A DNA stretch of 64,000 bases from Serinus canaria (GCF_022539315.1 NC_066316.1:55553994-55617993), one strand, 5' to 3'; counted from the first letter of the stretch, positions 1-11,876 are shown. Translations and numbers: made by a program. Notes: generated by a model from the letters alone, not told the origin.

Positions 1-582
1 TCAGACAGAAATGTTTATTTACTTATCTAACTCAGGATAATTCTGTAGCAAATCATCACTCTGGAATTGATCAGTACTCTGGCAAGAGCTTAGGGGAAAA
101 CTTATTTTCAGTTTGAATTTATTGGTTACATTCAATTCTTGATCTTAGTGGGTGAGGAATTTTGGGAGCAGTATTTCTACTGAAAGAAATGGGGATTAAT
201 CAATTAAACTGGAGACAAACCAAAGTCTATATTAACATACATCTTCCATTTTATTGTTAATAGACCCAAATCCACTCTTCTTTGTATTAACTCCAATAAT
301 CAACTTCCAAAGTTCTAAACACCTTGTATTAATTAAAGAGTAATTGATAATATTTTTGGTAAAAACTAGTAATTTTGAATTCTGGCTACAAGCATTTGTC
401 CTGCATTTCTAGCGAACCTCCTGTTGAGTAATATTTGTGCAAGATATCCATGACATGGAGCATTTGTGGGAGGACCATGAGCATTAGGAGGTGATGGCCT
501 CAGTCAGCAGGGAATCTGTACAGCTGAATTTTGTGCCCTATATACGGTAGATGCATCCTAATTAGTGCTTCTCTCTCGGCAG
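1..582 (+). other. SYNE1: Intron sequence upstream of w1
   Basis: AT-rich, no recognised repeat and no exon-like segment. It ends in a pyrimidine-rich tract and AG at 581-582, the acceptor of w1. The exon before it is outside the window. Confidence 0.8.
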
Positions 583-714
583 CTTTATAGCAGACCAAAC
601 AGACTAATACCTGGAATGCCTTTGTATAAGGAGGAGACACAGGATGAAGATAAATCCTTGGTGTCACCAGTGCTGGTTGAATTGAATCAGGCCTTTGAAG
701 ATGTCTCATCTGAG
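583..714 (+). CDS. SYNE1: SYNE1 exon w1
   Basis: 132 nt, phase 0 at both ends, window residues 1-44. Acceptor ctctcggcag, donor GAG|gtaatt. Encodes a charged loop containing GMPLYKEE followed by the helix ELNQAFEDVSSE, typical of the end of a spectrin-repeat helix. This is one of the less conserved exons by my recollection of the mammalian protein. Confidence 0.9.
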
Positions 715-882
715 GTAATTCTCATCTGTCTTTACACCTCTCCTACAGCAAAGCCACGTTAACAGTGGAAACTCCTCCAGCTATGACCTGGAAATCCAGG
801 CCTTTCCCAAATATTAAAATAAAGTTAAATTAAATTAAAGTTAGGAAGACTGTCTTGTACTTCTGTGGTTCCTTGTACCCAG

Positions 883-1038
883 GCTGGACAGGTGGAGGAG
901 ACCCTGCATCTGGAACAGAAGCTCTATGATGGTGTCACTGCCACGTCTGTGTGGCTGGATGGGGTGGAAGAGCAAGTCTTTGTTGCTACAGCTCTGTTGC
1001 CAGAAGAAGAAACAGAAACCTACCTCTGCAAGCAAGAG
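883..1038 (+). CDS. SYNE1: SYNE1 exon w2
   Basis: 156 nt, phase 0/0, residues 45-96. It contains the helix-A signature TSVWLDGVEEQVF and then the loop ALLPEEETETYL. Donor GAG|gtgagg. Two in-frame acceptors are possible: AG at 881-882 (chosen, better pyrimidine tract) or AG at 890-891, which would drop three residues (A-G-Q) and start at VEETLHLEQK. Confidence 0.9.
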
Positions 1039-1838
1039 GTGAGGAATCCAGGAGCAGGAGTTTCTTTAATTGCCAATAAGTGTGCATTTTATGTAGCGCT
1101 TAGAACAAAAGTGTTAGAATCCTGGATAAGTGACAAGTTGCTGACATACTGTAACTGCATCATTCTGCAGTTGCCCATGTTGCAGAAAGCACAGATTGTA
1201 GACTCTTTCTTCTGTTTAACATCTAAGTATTAGCAAACACCACATTATCGAAATTGAAACTAAGTGAAAAAGAGGGAGAGATACTCTGGGATATAGAAAC
1301 AGCACAGGTTCTTCAACATTAATTAGGGGTGAGGGAGATGGAAAGAATTGACTGGTGGGGCAGGGGGAGAGAGGCAATAGGACAGAGGAACACTGTTTTC
1401 AGCTGAAGAGGATAGATTCAGACAAGATATAAGGAAGAAATTTTTCAAAATGAGAGTTAGGAAATGCTGGAGCAAGTTGCCCAGAGAGGATGTTCCATCC
1501 CTGGAAGCATTCAAACTCAGGCTTGAGAGGGCCCTGAGCATCCTGATTTACTTGAAGATGTCCATATTTACTTCAGGAGAGTTGGAGTAGATGACTTTTA
1601 ATCCGACCCAGATGTTTCTGTGGCTTTACATTAGTTTGTTCCAGCACTTGTTTTTCCTTGGAGCATGGAATATTTTTACTATCAGAGGTTACTGTAGCTT
1701 CCATCTTTTTCTAGTGTGTGTGTATACCAGCAATGTAAAAAAATTCACTGCATCATTGCAAAATTGACTGCGGTTGTGGCAATGTTTGCCTGCTTTCCAG
1801 AATGTCTGATTGTCACTTCTCTTTTTCTACAAAATTAG
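1039..1838 (+). other. SYNE1: Intron w2-w3 with a CR1 fragment
   Basis: 800-nt GT-AG intron. It carries a CR1 3' fragment (listed separately); the rest is unremarkable AT-rich sequence. Confidence 0.85.
1398..1612 (+). mobile_element. CR1 LINE 3'-end fragment
   Basis: Matches the familiar avian CR1 3' region in sense orientation: a 'gatagattcaga..agatataaggaagaaat' type stretch, then 'gttgcccagaga', then 'gagttggagtagatgactttta'. Heavily diverged and without the terminal octamer repeats. CR1 is the dominant non-LTR retrotransposon of birds. It lies within an intron and has no coding capacity. Confidence 0.75.
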
Positions 1839-2048
1839 TCTCTTGCCAAAGAAATCAAAGACATAACAGAAGAAGTGGATAAGAACAAGAATTTGTTTGC
1901 TCAGATATTTCCTGACAGTAGTGGTAAGAGGGTTATTATAGAAGACACTTTGGATTGTCTCTTGAGAAGACTGACCTTTCTGGAGTCGGTGGTAAATCAG
2001 AGATGCCACCAGTTGAAAGGACGACTCCAGCAAATCATCACATTCAAG
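1839..2048 (+). CDS. SYNE1: SYNE1 exon w3
   Basis: 210 nt, phase 0/0, residues 97-166. Acceptor caaaattag, donor AAG|gtatga. Begins SLAKEIKDITEEVDKNKN and contains DTLDCLLRRL and SVVNQRCHQLKGRLQQI, the helix B-C part of a spectrin repeat. There is no early ATG in this frame, so a start-codon ORF search misses it. Confidence 0.95.
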
Positions 2049-3346
2049 GTATGAGGTGATGAAATTAACAGAGTTCTATGTCAAATGGAGATATAAAGGC
2101 TGTGAATTTTTGGTACCAAATCAAAAGAACAAGGTTGTCACCGTTTTTTTATTGAAAAATCAAACTTTTCAAGCTATGCACAACTTGATAACCTAATAAT
2201 TACTCAAAATTTAAGCTCTCCACTAGAAGGCTTCTAAAACTCATGCAATTACTGTAAAGTGATAATCTTTCCTTGCTGCCTCCCCCTGCTGGCATTACAT
2301 AGAAGGAAGTCTCTGTTGTGCAAGTGTGAGAAAATGGTGCTAAGTGGAGAAATGTGCACTTTCAGAAAACTTTTCAAACAGAGTTGAGAAATGCTTTCAG
2401 ATCTTACTTGGTCTCTACCTTTTCTCTTATTATTATTGTTATCATTATCATTGTCATTAATATACGAAGCCCTTCAGTAGGGTTTATTTTTAATTTAAAA
2501 ACCCATAAATTAAAGAAAAAAGAAAAAAAGATTCCTTGTGTCTTTAGATTAAGGTCATCTTTTCATAAATTGTTACTACTAGATTTCCTTTCAAACTCCA
2601 TAATCTTTCCTCTGCAATCTCCATTTTTCAATGAAAGACTTCCCTTTGCTGATGGCACCAAGGTTGATTAGAATTCTTTGCATTATTCATAGACATTTTC
2701 AGTATTTAAAATAATTACTGAATGTGAAAATAAATACTAAATTATTAATGCACCTCTCATGTAATGCTGAAAGTCTCAGAAAAATGTGCTGATAATTTTC
2801 TCTTGAGATGAGTGCAAGAAAAATATGATTGATTGTATTTAAGCAAAAGTGTTAATTAATATTTATGTGTCTGTTCTGATAAAATATTCTCGACGTTTCA
2901 GCTTGTGGTTAGCCCGGTAATATGTGGAGGTCTTGTTTATTTATATGTTAAATTAGCTCAAGTTTGTAATTAAAACAACTTGCCTTAAAAAGTAAAACCA
3001 AGCTTGTTTACAATCATATGTGGTTGAATAAACTGCACAAGAATTTTTTGTTTTTACATGGAGGTAATGACCCTTGGTAGTTAATCATTTAATTGGAAGG
3101 CAAAAGTAGAAGTGCATTCATGGGAAAGGTTTTTAATATGAGTTACTTTAGCTCTCAGTCTCCATAGCTGGATTTTGAGCAATATTAAATGTTTTGCATT
3201 GGCTAATTATGATGCTTTTTGAATAGTTTTTGTGCTGTAGTACTACCGTGTAATATTAAATGCTTTAAACTTTTTGAAGCATGGAATATTTTTTCAGTTG
3301 TTTTGTGCTGCAACTGGCTATAATTTGTTGGTTTTGTCTCCTGCAG
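2049..3346 (+). other. SYNE1: Intron w3-w4
   Basis: 1298-nt GT-AG intron, AT-rich. Contains a short run of imperfect tat/cat trinucleotides near 2430-2460. No mobile element recognised. Confidence 0.8.
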
Positions 3347-3448
3347 AATGATCTGAAGCTCATGTTTACATCAGTGGCTGATAACAAGTACTTAGTTCTA
3401 CAGAAATTAGCAGAGGCAGCTGATAGACCAGAAACAGAGCAAATGCAG
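3347..3448 (+). CDS. SYNE1: SYNE1 exon w4
   Basis: 102 nt, phase 0/0, residues 167-200. Acceptor gtctcctgcag, donor CAG|gtacga. Encodes NDLKLMFTSVADNKYLVLQK and then a short acidic tail ending ETEQMQ. It is a helix-A-like segment without the usual Trp. Confidence 0.95.
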
Positions 3449-5189
3449 GTACGACCACGTATCTGTCACTTGGGGAGAGGAGAAGAGGTTAAGTTTTTTA
3501 TCCAAACTATAAATGGATTCTATAGAACAGTTCCTTTAAATGGGAGAGCATATGTGTTCACATTAAGTATAGGAAAACGTCCAAGAGTGTATTACACATA
3601 TTTTAAAGAAAATAAAACAAAAAGTCGTAACAACAACAAAAACCAAAAACCAAAAAAAAAAAAAAAACCAAACCCTAGCAAAAGTGTCTCTCTCATCTCC
3701 CCAGCTGACCTAGTACCTAGTTATGTTTAATCTGGGCAGTACTGAAAAGAGAAAACTTCAATAAACAAAAAAAGTCCAGAGTTTTGCTAAGTTGTTTGAC
3801 TATTAAACTTTATTAAGAATCAAAGGCACTTTCCTGCTCTCACTGGTTTATAGTGATGTCTTTAATGTTACTTGTTTTAATTTAAGGCAGTAATTATAAT
3901 TTCTTTATCAGGAATGGCCTGAAGAATAATTAATTATTTGTATCAAGAAGTATATTCTGTTTTCTTGTTTCTGTTTTGCCAGTGAGAAAAATGAATGGAG
4001 TATGCTAAGGTGTACTTCTTATAAATATTTCTTGTTAGTGATGTCTGGTTCCAGCAGGTGGCTAAGTGGAAGAGACTTCACCTTCAGTTAAACAGAAATA
4101 CTGGACTTTATATACCTGACATTCAAATTCTGAAGGAGTTTACAACTCATGTATGATAAAGAGAGGTCACACTGTGTCTTTCTTTTCTATCTTTTGTGAT
4201 GCCAAACATTGGCAAATATATATTATATATTTCCAGTATTTTTAATTTAACTACCAGCTAGGAAAACAATGTGTTAGCAAAAGCAAGTGAAATTATTTGT
4301 TGCAGGAAATCTCCCTTGGCTGATAAAACATTCAAATTTAAAAGCATCACTGCTTGTTCAATATGTGGTTAGAAAAGTAGAAGACTCTTAATCAGCTAGG
4401 TGACTTAAATTTCATGAAGTGGAAGTTTAGTGACTGTATTGTGCAAACTCCATGCTGCTGAAAGGCAGGAGTTTTACCTCACATACAGAGTTTAAAATAC
4501 CTGGATAGGAGGCCTCCAGGAAGGGCCTCAGCAAAGGACTTTAAGTACAGGAATCTCCCTCGCACTTTTAACTTTGTTGTAATCTGCATGTGTTACTGCA
4601 GCAGACACCAAGGGAAGCTTGTAGCTTCTACTGGAAAAACTCATCACCTTCAGACACTTGCAGATACCAATCTGTGTTCTTAAGTTGTAGTTTTCCAAGT
4701 GCAAAAGGGGAGGTACAAGTAATTTTAGCCCCATCCCAGTCTTGAAAGGGAACTACACAGAGCTCTTTGCATCCATACGTGAGTTCTGCTGTGATGATTG
4801 TTTGCTTGGTGCTCTGAGATAACAGGAATGACTGTTAATAAAAAAAAATACATTGTTACATTTAAAAAAATTTATTTTGGACCTCTACTGTATAGTTAAA
4901 AGCACGGAAATACATAGCTACGTTTGGTATAAAAAATACTAAGCATAGTATTTTATATGATACTAAAACAGCTTGTTATTATAAAGTAATAATGATATGC
5001 TTATTTAACTTTAAGAAAAAAACTGGACTCTTCCTACTTTTAATTAGTACATTTCCTTCATAGCATCCTTTACAATTTCAGCACATTGAAAGTGTGATTA
5101 GTACTGCAAGCAGAAAAAAATCTGATCACAGGCCAGCTACACTACTGTTATTGAAACTTAAAACTAAGCAATGTAATTTTCATATACAG
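3449..5189 (+). other. SYNE1: Intron w4-w5 with an A-rich tract
   Basis: 1741-nt GT-AG intron. An A-rich low-complexity tract (about 3605-3672, caa/aaacca units and a run of about 15 A) is the only distinctive element. No flanking retrocopy was recognised. Confidence 0.8.
3605..3672 (+). repeat. A-rich low-complexity tract
   Basis: Runs of A broken by c/cc (caacaacaaa, accaaaaacc) culminating in about 15 consecutive A. No upstream SINE or retrocopy body is visible, so I treat it as simple low-complexity sequence. Confidence 0.8.
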
Positions 5190-5309
5190 GTCATACTGCA
5201 GGCAGAAGAAGGTTTAAAGGAACTAGATGCTGGAATCAATGAATTAAAGAAGCGTATAGACAAGCTACAAATTGACCAACCTTCTGTACAAGAGCTGTCT
5301 AAGATCCAG
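5190..5309 (+). CDS. SYNE1: SYNE1 exon w5
   Basis: 120 nt, phase 0/0, residues 201-240. Acceptor catatacag, donor CAG|gtatgg. Encodes VILQAEEGLKELDAGINELK and DKLQIDQPSVQELSKIQ, the helix B and B-C turn of a spectrin repeat. Confidence 0.95.
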
Positions 5310-6795
5310 GTATGGTTCATTAGTTCCATCCTAGACCTGTCCATCCTATTCACCTTTCTCACCTGTGATATCAAAGGAATGCTTCTTTTTATTGTTCATC
5401 AAGCAGTTTAGGAAATGGGATTTTAAGGCATTTCAGTATGTATAAAAGATTATGTTCCCTCTGGTTCACCTAGTTTTACAATTTTCCCTCTTCAGATTTT
5501 CTAACATCTCCAATTTTAGCAGTATTAATTGTAAAAATCTACAAAACCATGTTTTCTGTCAGCTCTCATCCACTCCCTTTTCACACAGATGACATTAAGC
5601 ATGTAAATATAAATTTGTCTGCTGAAGGTTCATTCCTGTTCTCACCAGAGTCTCATGACCTGTGGTTTAGTACTATCAGACATCTGTCATTCAAAGCAGG
5701 AAGGGGGTAAAGGAGGACAGAGAGTGAAGTGAGACCTGAAACTGGAAATGTTCTGCTTTTGCTAGAGCATCTTTCATGGCAATACATGTGGGCAATTGAA
5801 CCACAACTTCTGTAAACCTGTTAAAAGTCCTTTTTGAGCAGTTTGGCTGGTGCAGGAGAATGCTGGCAGAAACGTCAAGGACAAGGTTTATTAATGAATT
5901 TTACCACTTACAATGATATAATAATAAACTGGAAGCAAATAAAGCAGCTGAAACTGGACCAAAAATTTAAGCCAACTAGACATTGATATCAACTAAAAAT
6001 GAATGACTAAGAAATAACTCACTAAGAAATGTGTCTTTTGCTCAGTTCTTTATCCTTTTGGCCTTAGCACCTCCTCCTCATTTGTTTGGAGTATTTTGGG
6101 GGGTGTTTTTTGGGTTTCTTTTGCTCTCAGTTTATGTGCCATTGTGGTCCCCCTCCATTTCAGTTTTTAGAAAAGCGTTTCTTTGGCTTTTTCTGACAGT
6201 TTTTCTTCTCACAAAGTTCTATAGCCAGCTGCAGTCTGAGGGTGGGCACTTTGTTATAGCAGTGGATGATCACAGAGATATTTTGGTTGTTGGAATATCT
6301 TGTACAGAACAAACGTATGGGCTTGTTTTGGTTTTTATAGTAAGTTGTATGTATCTTGCTTGCTACCAGTAAGATTCTGGGGAAGGAGAAGGAAGCAAAC
6401 CTGACTTTGAAAAGCCTATGGTGTGTAGCCATGATGGAATGCATGCAATCCTCTGTATTATAAATGTAAAATGTAAACAGCATCTGCATGGCACAGTAGC
6501 CACTGTGTTTTGATGTGTTAAGCCCAATCTTTGCTACTTACACAAGCCTTTGGAATTCTGCTATTTTTCCCCAAATGCATGTACTTCAGAGAGTTGCAGG
6601 TCTTGCTTGTTTTTTCTGTCTTTAAATCATGAGTTAATTTATCAATGAAGTCAGTATATCTGCAAACTCTTTTTGAGCTGTAAATAAATGTTATTCTGCT
6701 AGTATTCACAGAAAGTGGAGGGACAGTTAGGTTGCTTCTAGGAAGACCTGAAAGGTGTAAAATAAGAATCACCATTGGTGCCCTTTGCCCCCCAG
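5310..6795 (+). other. SYNE1: Intron w5-w6
   Basis: 1486-nt GT-AG intron. Open frames on both strands around 6031-6500 are not supported by splice or homology evidence. No recognised repeat. Confidence 0.8.
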
Positions 6796-6996
6796 GACAA
6801 GTATGATGAGCTGCTGCTGATCATTGGATCCAGGCGGAGTGATCTGAATCAGAATATGGCTCTGAAGAGGCAGTATGAGAGGGCTTTGCAGGACCTGGCT
6901 GACCTGGTAGAAACAGGCCAAGAAAAAATGGCTGGTGACCAGAAAATGATTGTTTCTTCCAAGGAAGAGGTTCAGTCGCTGCTGGAAAAGCATAAG
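6796..6996 (+). CDS. SYNE1: SYNE1 exon w6
   Basis: 201 nt, phase 0/0, residues 241-307. Acceptor tgccccccag, donor AAG|gtaaga. Encodes DKYDELLLIIGSRRSDLNQN, then YERALQDLADLVETGQEKMA. It carries helix C of one repeat and the start of the next, and is strongly conserved. Confidence 0.96.
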
Positions 6997-7044
6997 GTAA
7001 GAAATCAGGACGTATTTCAAGACTAGCAATGACTGTAAGCTTGT

Positions 7045-7629
7045 TGTCGTGGTTTAGCCCTAGTGGGAAACTAAGAACCACACAGCTGCTTCCTCCTTAT
7101 GTGTTCCTTCTCTGGGGAGGAGGAGAATTAGAAAGAAAAGGTAAGCCTTGTGAATTGAGAGATTAATAGTAATATTACTAGCACTAATAATAATAATAAT
7201 AAATTGAAATAGTCAATATAACTCCAATAGAAAGGAAAAGAGAAATAAGCACAAGAGAAATAAATAAATGATGAACAGTGCAGTTGGTCACCGTCTCCTG
7301 ACCAATAGCCAACCTGTCCCCAAGAAGAATCAGCAGCTTCCAGACAGCTCCCCCAAGATTATATACTGAACATAATGCTCTGTGGTATGGAATATCCCTT
7401 TGGCCTGTTCAGGTCAGTTGTACTGACCATGATCCCTCCAGGCTCCTCATGCACCTCCTCACTGGCAGAGCAAGGCAAGCTGAAAAGTCTTTGACTTGGA
7501 GTAAACACTCCTCAGCAACAAACAAAACATCAGTGTGCCATCAACATTATTCCCATAGTAAAGTCAAAACACTTTGCTGTACCAGCTACTAAGATGAAAA
7601 TTAACTCTATCCCAGCTGAAATCAGGACA
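7045..7629 (-). mobile_element. Solo LTR of an avian endogenous retrovirus-like element
   Basis: About 585 nt with TG...CA termini (tgtcgtggtttagccc ... ctgaaatcaggaca). The ends, the internal ccaacctgtcccc and tcccagctgaaa blocks and the TAA-rich middle fit an abundant bird LTR, commonly seen in Neoaves. Flanking pentamers cttgt (7040-7044) and cttat (7630-7634) look like a 5-bp target-site duplication with one change, a size usual for ERVL-type insertions. A TATA-like tatata lies near 7369. There is no internal gag/pol region, so it is a recombination-derived solo LTR. Orientation (minus) is my best guess from the usual consensus starting tgtcctggttt. Confidence 0.8.
7185..7203 (+). repeat. 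(TAA)n microsatellite inside the LTR
   Basis: Six to seven taa units. A TAA-rich stretch belongs to this LTR family, so this is internal to the element rather than an independent locus. Confidence 0.85.
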
Positions 7630-8226
7630 CTTATGAGGAGCAAATTGCTAACCTTTTGTTCCTAAAAGTTCAGGGGCTTTTCAGAACAGTGGGCCAGACT
7701 GTATTTTAAATTGGAGCCAGTGAACTGTTCTGACAGACTGAGTTTGAAATGCTTTGTTGAAGCATGACCCTGATAGATTGTATTTTCTTCATTATTCTAA
7801 TAACAATTTCCTGGTATTGTCCTGTCATGCTACATAGCAATTTCATCCACCACTGCATTTATTTTCAACAGAAATTTACATTTGGTAACAGCACCCACAA
7901 ACAGGACAAGTATTTTCCACATTTTCATTAGGCAGAAATTTTTGGGGGTGTTTATCTGATTTAAGCTGGTTTTGTTTATGGAATGAGGGTCAGGATGGAA
8001 TTTGTGTGGAAAGAATGACTGACTCCTTTCTTTGAATAGACCATTGTCCTCTTTAAGTTATGTTGGATTTCATGAAATGTTGTGCAGTGAAAGGTTTACC
8101 TAATTCTATGTAGATACTTGATTGTACTGCTTAAGTCTTAAAATGTTCTTTTAGTGGTTATGAATTGAGTAATAATTGCACTTTCTCTTTTCTATTCTCC
8201 CTCTCCCCCACATCTGAATTTTTCAG

Positions 8227-8400
8227 GAATATTTTCAAGGGTTGGAGTCTCACATGATCCTGACAGAAACACTTTTTAGAAAGATGAGCAGCCTTGCCCT
8301 CTTGAAGGAAACTCAGTCACATTCAGAGATAATGACACGAGCTTCAGCTGTATTAAAGCTGGCTCATAAACGAGGTGTGGAGCTGGAATACATTCTAGAG
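8227..8400 (+). CDS. SYNE1: SYNE1 exon w7
   Basis: 174 nt, phase 0/0, residues 308-365. Acceptor gaatttttcag, donor GAG|gtgaga. Encodes EYFQGLESHMILTETLFRKM and later ASAVLKLAHKRGVELEYILE, helices A-B of a repeat with strong conservation. Confidence 0.96.
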
Positions 8401-8847
8401 GTGAGAATTTCTGTGGCCTTTTCTATACTTCCATTCTGATCAGCCACCAGGACATTCTATAATGCTGATTTCCTGTGCTTGGGCAGACTTGATGAGCATC
8501 AGTCCATTTTGTCATACACACAAAGCACTGATGGACTACATGCAGTCTTTTCTGTTTAGCTGTTGTGACCTTTGGGTGGAACAAGTTGTGTTCCTCTAAG
8601 TCTGAAGAGCTGCTTAGCTTTAGCTGGTTAAGGAGAGCGTGACAGTTTTATCCATGTGTTCCCACCAAAAGCTGAGCTTGGCACAGGGATGGTGTCTTTT
8701 TACAGGTCCACTGGACATTTGTACTGTTATTTCCATACTTTCACAACCACATAGCTAGCTATAGGACTACAGATTAAGAAAAAAAAAAGTAATAAAATTT
8801 TCTGGATACTCAGATTCACCATATGCTTGAATAATTTGTGCTTGTAG
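8401..8847 (+). other. SYNE1: Intron w7-w8
   Basis: 447-nt GT-AG intron. No repeat or signal beyond the splice sites. Confidence 0.8.
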
Positions 8848-8979
8848 ACCTGGATGCATCTGGATGAAGATTACCAAGAACTCACCAGACAGCTGGAATC
8901 TGTTGAAGGAAACATCCCCACTGTAGGGTTGGTAGAAGAGACAGAGGACAGGCTTACAGACCGAATTACACTTTTTCAG
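8848..8979 (+). CDS. SYNE1: SYNE1 exon w8
   Basis: 132 nt, phase 0/0, residues 366-409. Acceptor tgcttgtag, donor CAG|gttggt. Encodes TWMHLDEDYQELTRQLESVE and VGLVEETEDRLTDRITLFQ, with the helix-C Trp near the start. Confidence 0.95.
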
Positions 8980-9013
8980 GTTGGTGCTTTTTCGACATTC
9001 TCAGCAGAAAAGA

Positions 9014-10250
9014 GGGGTTGAAGGGATCTCTGACAGTCATCTAGTCCAACCTCCCACATGAAGCATTACAGTTGTCCCATGCTGGATCAGCAACAGCTTT
9101 GGAAACCTCAGAAGTAGGAGATCCCACAGCTGGCCATGGGACCATTTGCAGTCCTGCACCAAGACCTACTATAAAAGATATTTTGTAATGCCCAGTCGAT
9201 AACATCAACTTTCAGCTTGTCACCATTGTCCTTTTCATAATCTGTGGCGCTACTGAGGAGAATTTACCTCTGTCATCTTTTTAATTTTACTACAAACAGC
9301 TGTAGATCCTTGTTAGGCTGGCCTTTAGCCTCCTGTTTGTCAGTCTAAAGCAAGCACATTTCCCACAGCCTCTTTGTGAAGGACGTGTGCTCTAGGTCCC
9401 TAAATAACTTAGTAGTCCTACACCTGACCACTTCCTTCTTCCTCAGCTCAGTGAGAGATGGGTCAGAGCACAGTCAGATGGAGTAGACTTGGCCTCATCA
9501 GCACCACCTAGACGAGGATAATGAAATAACTTGATCTGGTTTTCACAGTCCTAATATAGGCCCGTGCTGTGGCTTGCCTGATAAGCTGCCAGGTTAAATA
9601 CACAACCAGTTTCCTTCCTGACCTGTACTGAGATATGCAGCTGGTCAGCCTAAGGTGCAGATGTTGCATTTCTTCAGCCTTCCAAGGTTTCTGCAGTCTC
9701 CAACCTCAAGTTTAGTAAGGAGTCTCTGGAATCAGTCTGCCATTTTTTGTCCCAACAACTCTCCCTACATTAGTGTTGTCCACAGATTTACTGAGGGAAT
9801 GCTGTCTGACATGATCCATGCCATTAAGATGTTTGATCCATGCCATTAAGATGTTGAAGGTATTTGGGTTAAAATATCAGCAATCTCTGGAGTACTCTGC
9901 CCATTGCAACCTGCCAGCCAGGCATCAAGCCTTTGATCACTAGCATTGAGACTGGTAAAGCAGGTCATTTCCAGCCCACCCAACAGTCCATTTATCCAGA
10001 CTGAGCTCTCTCTGCTGCTGGAGGAGGGTCTGGTAGGAGATGGTGTCAAAGGCCATGCTGAAGTCAGTCTGATCCACAGAGACAGTAATTTTGTTATAAA
10101 AGGCTGTTAGTGAATTTAAACCGGGTCGCCTCTTGGTCCTTTTTTGCCACTGAAAATGGAATCCAGGAGGATGTGCTCCATGATCTTTCCAGAGAGCAAG
10201 GTGAGGCTGAACAGCCTGTGGTTCCTCAAACTGTCTTCCTCCCCAAATGC
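9014..10250 (-). mobile_element. CR1 LINE, minus orientation, with decayed reverse-transcriptase region
   Basis: The left end reads gggttgaagggatctctgac and agtcatctagtccaacctcc, the reverse complement of the CR1 3' end. The right third (9846-10250) translates on the minus strand to reverse-transcriptase-like pieces such as DFSMAFDTISYQTLL and LDKWTVGWAGNDLL, the CR1 'KAFDTV...LDKWT' region. Frames are broken. Possibly a single 5'-truncated, old copy. A 22-bp tandem duplication sits within it at 9812-9855. Confidence 0.82.
9812..9855 (+). repeat. 22-bp tandem duplication
   Basis: Two identical 22-nt units (starting tgatccatgccattaagatg) at 9812-9833 and 9834-9855, inside the CR1 copy. Perfect identity suggests it arose after the CR1 insertion. 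Confidence 0.9.
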
Positions 10251-11679
10251 AACCAGTCATTTAAATACAGTTTTTCTACCACATCCTGTTTCTTTTGTCT
10301 AGTGTTTTGTTTTTCTCTCCTTATACTACACATTTGAGTTGGGGTATTTTCATTCTCTTTTTTGTTTTACAGAAAAATGTCTGTCAAATTTTTCTTGAAA
10401 ATTGACTTTGTGTTGTTATCTCTTCGGTTATTTTACCAGACAGTTTTCTGCTTTTCCTATGGTATGAGGACAATTTAAGCAATCTGTTGTGGGGTTGTTT
10501 TGATTTTGTTTGGTGCTAGGCATTGTTTGTGTTTGTCCTGACCCCAAATTAGTTTTCTTCTTTTCTTTTCTTTTCAGTTACTTTAACTAGGTTGGTCAAA
10601 TCTAGATTCTAATATTCTGTTATGTCATAGATTTTATTAATTGGCCACATTTAGCTTTAAATTTTAATAATGAACTTATTATTGTCTTAGAATTTTTTAA
10701 GCCTCTGTCTAGGATTTTTTTTTTGTATATATGTTATGTGTAAATATATAGACTCACAAATATATAAAGGTAATTTTTTAAAATCTATTAAAATCTCTAT
10801 TTTTGTGAAAGAGGAAATGAAAGCCATAGAAAATTCATGTACTCACTATAGGACTGCTCATTTTCAACCTTTTATATTCAGATTACTTTCATCAGAACTG
10901 AAAAATGAGAATGCATGTACATTTTACACTCATACCAATGTACAGATGTTTTTAAAATCCTTACGATATTTGGGTAATGATAGTGGAATTTAACAGGTAT
11001 ATTTGCCCACATGTACAAATTCTTTAGGCATCCACAAGTCACCATTTAAATTTAATCTGTCTCATTTTGGGTAATAGTATTAACAACCTTTCCTTTTTCA
11101 TTATCTTCTTTGCTTTCTTGTGCAGTAAAAATTGGTCTCTGTGTTCAGGAGTGTGGATGGATGGGGTGGTCTTCTGTTTTGTAGCCATGAAGAGCAGGAG
11201 GGTAAATCAGTAAAAGAGTTGAGATATCCAGAGAGCTGAAGGCATTGGAAGGGCTTAAGAGGGAACCACCGTTAATAATTTATAATAATTTATATTGGAC
11301 TTCTTAACATTCATTACAGTAGATGGTAGGTTTTCAGCAGGTGGCAAAGTTGTGGTATTTTAATCAATTTCTATCAGAAATGGTGTTGCCCCACAAAGAT
11401 TCTTTTCAAGTTTAGAAGATCTACACGAAGAAGGAGTTCATCATAAGGAAGAACCAATAGACATATTGACATGATTTGGTTTGTGGCAACTTGTCCAGGT
11501 TTTGAGCAGATTACCTGCATGATGGTTCCTGGAGAGATTTAGAGCTGGAGCAGAGGAAAAATGTGATGTTTTGTGGTGACATTGCATATGCAACAAATTG
11601 CAGTAAAAGGAAACTAAATGTTGAGAAAGTGTGGTAGCAGAGAGCTGCAGTTATCTACCCATCTCCTCTGTCATTACAG

Positions 11680-11876
11680 CATCTGAGATCCAGCCTGACT
11701 GAATACCAGCCTAAATTATACCAAGTGCTAGATGATGGGAAGAGGCTCCTTTTTTCTGTTAGCTGCTCAGAACTCGAAGGTCAGCTGAACCAACTAGGAG
11801 AGCGCTGGTTAAGTAACACTAGCAAAGTCACCAAGGAACTTCACAGGCTGGAAACAATACTGAAGCACTGGACAAG
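11680..11876 (+). CDS. SYNE1: SYNE1 exon w9
   Basis: 197 nt, phase 0 in and 2 out, residues 410 to part of 475. Acceptor tcattacag, donor AAG|gtaatg. Encodes HLRSSLTEYQPKLYQVLDDG and QLNQLGERWLSNTSKV, ending LKHWT plus the first two bases of an Arg codon completed in w10. Confidence 0.96.

Larger units (their letters stand above)
6997..8226 (+). other. SYNE1: Intron w6-w7 with a solo LTR
   Basis: 1230-nt GT-AG intron. Almost half is a solo LTR (7045-7629). The remaining about 590 nt before w7 is ordinary AT-rich intron. Confidence 0.85.
8980..11679 (+). other. SYNE1: Intron w8-w9 with a long CR1 copy
   Basis: 2700-nt GT-AG intron. The left half is a diverged CR1 in reverse orientation (about 9014-10250). 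From 10260 to 11679 the sequence is T-rich, with no recognised element. Confidence 0.85.

Noticed and set aside
3281..3730. 149-codon + strand frame as a separate gene
   Set aside because: Only 3347-3448 is exon w4; the rest is intron read-through into an A-rich tract.
9846..10260. Minus-strand 106-codon frame as a gene
   Set aside because: Diverged CR1 reverse-transcriptase remnant in an intron.
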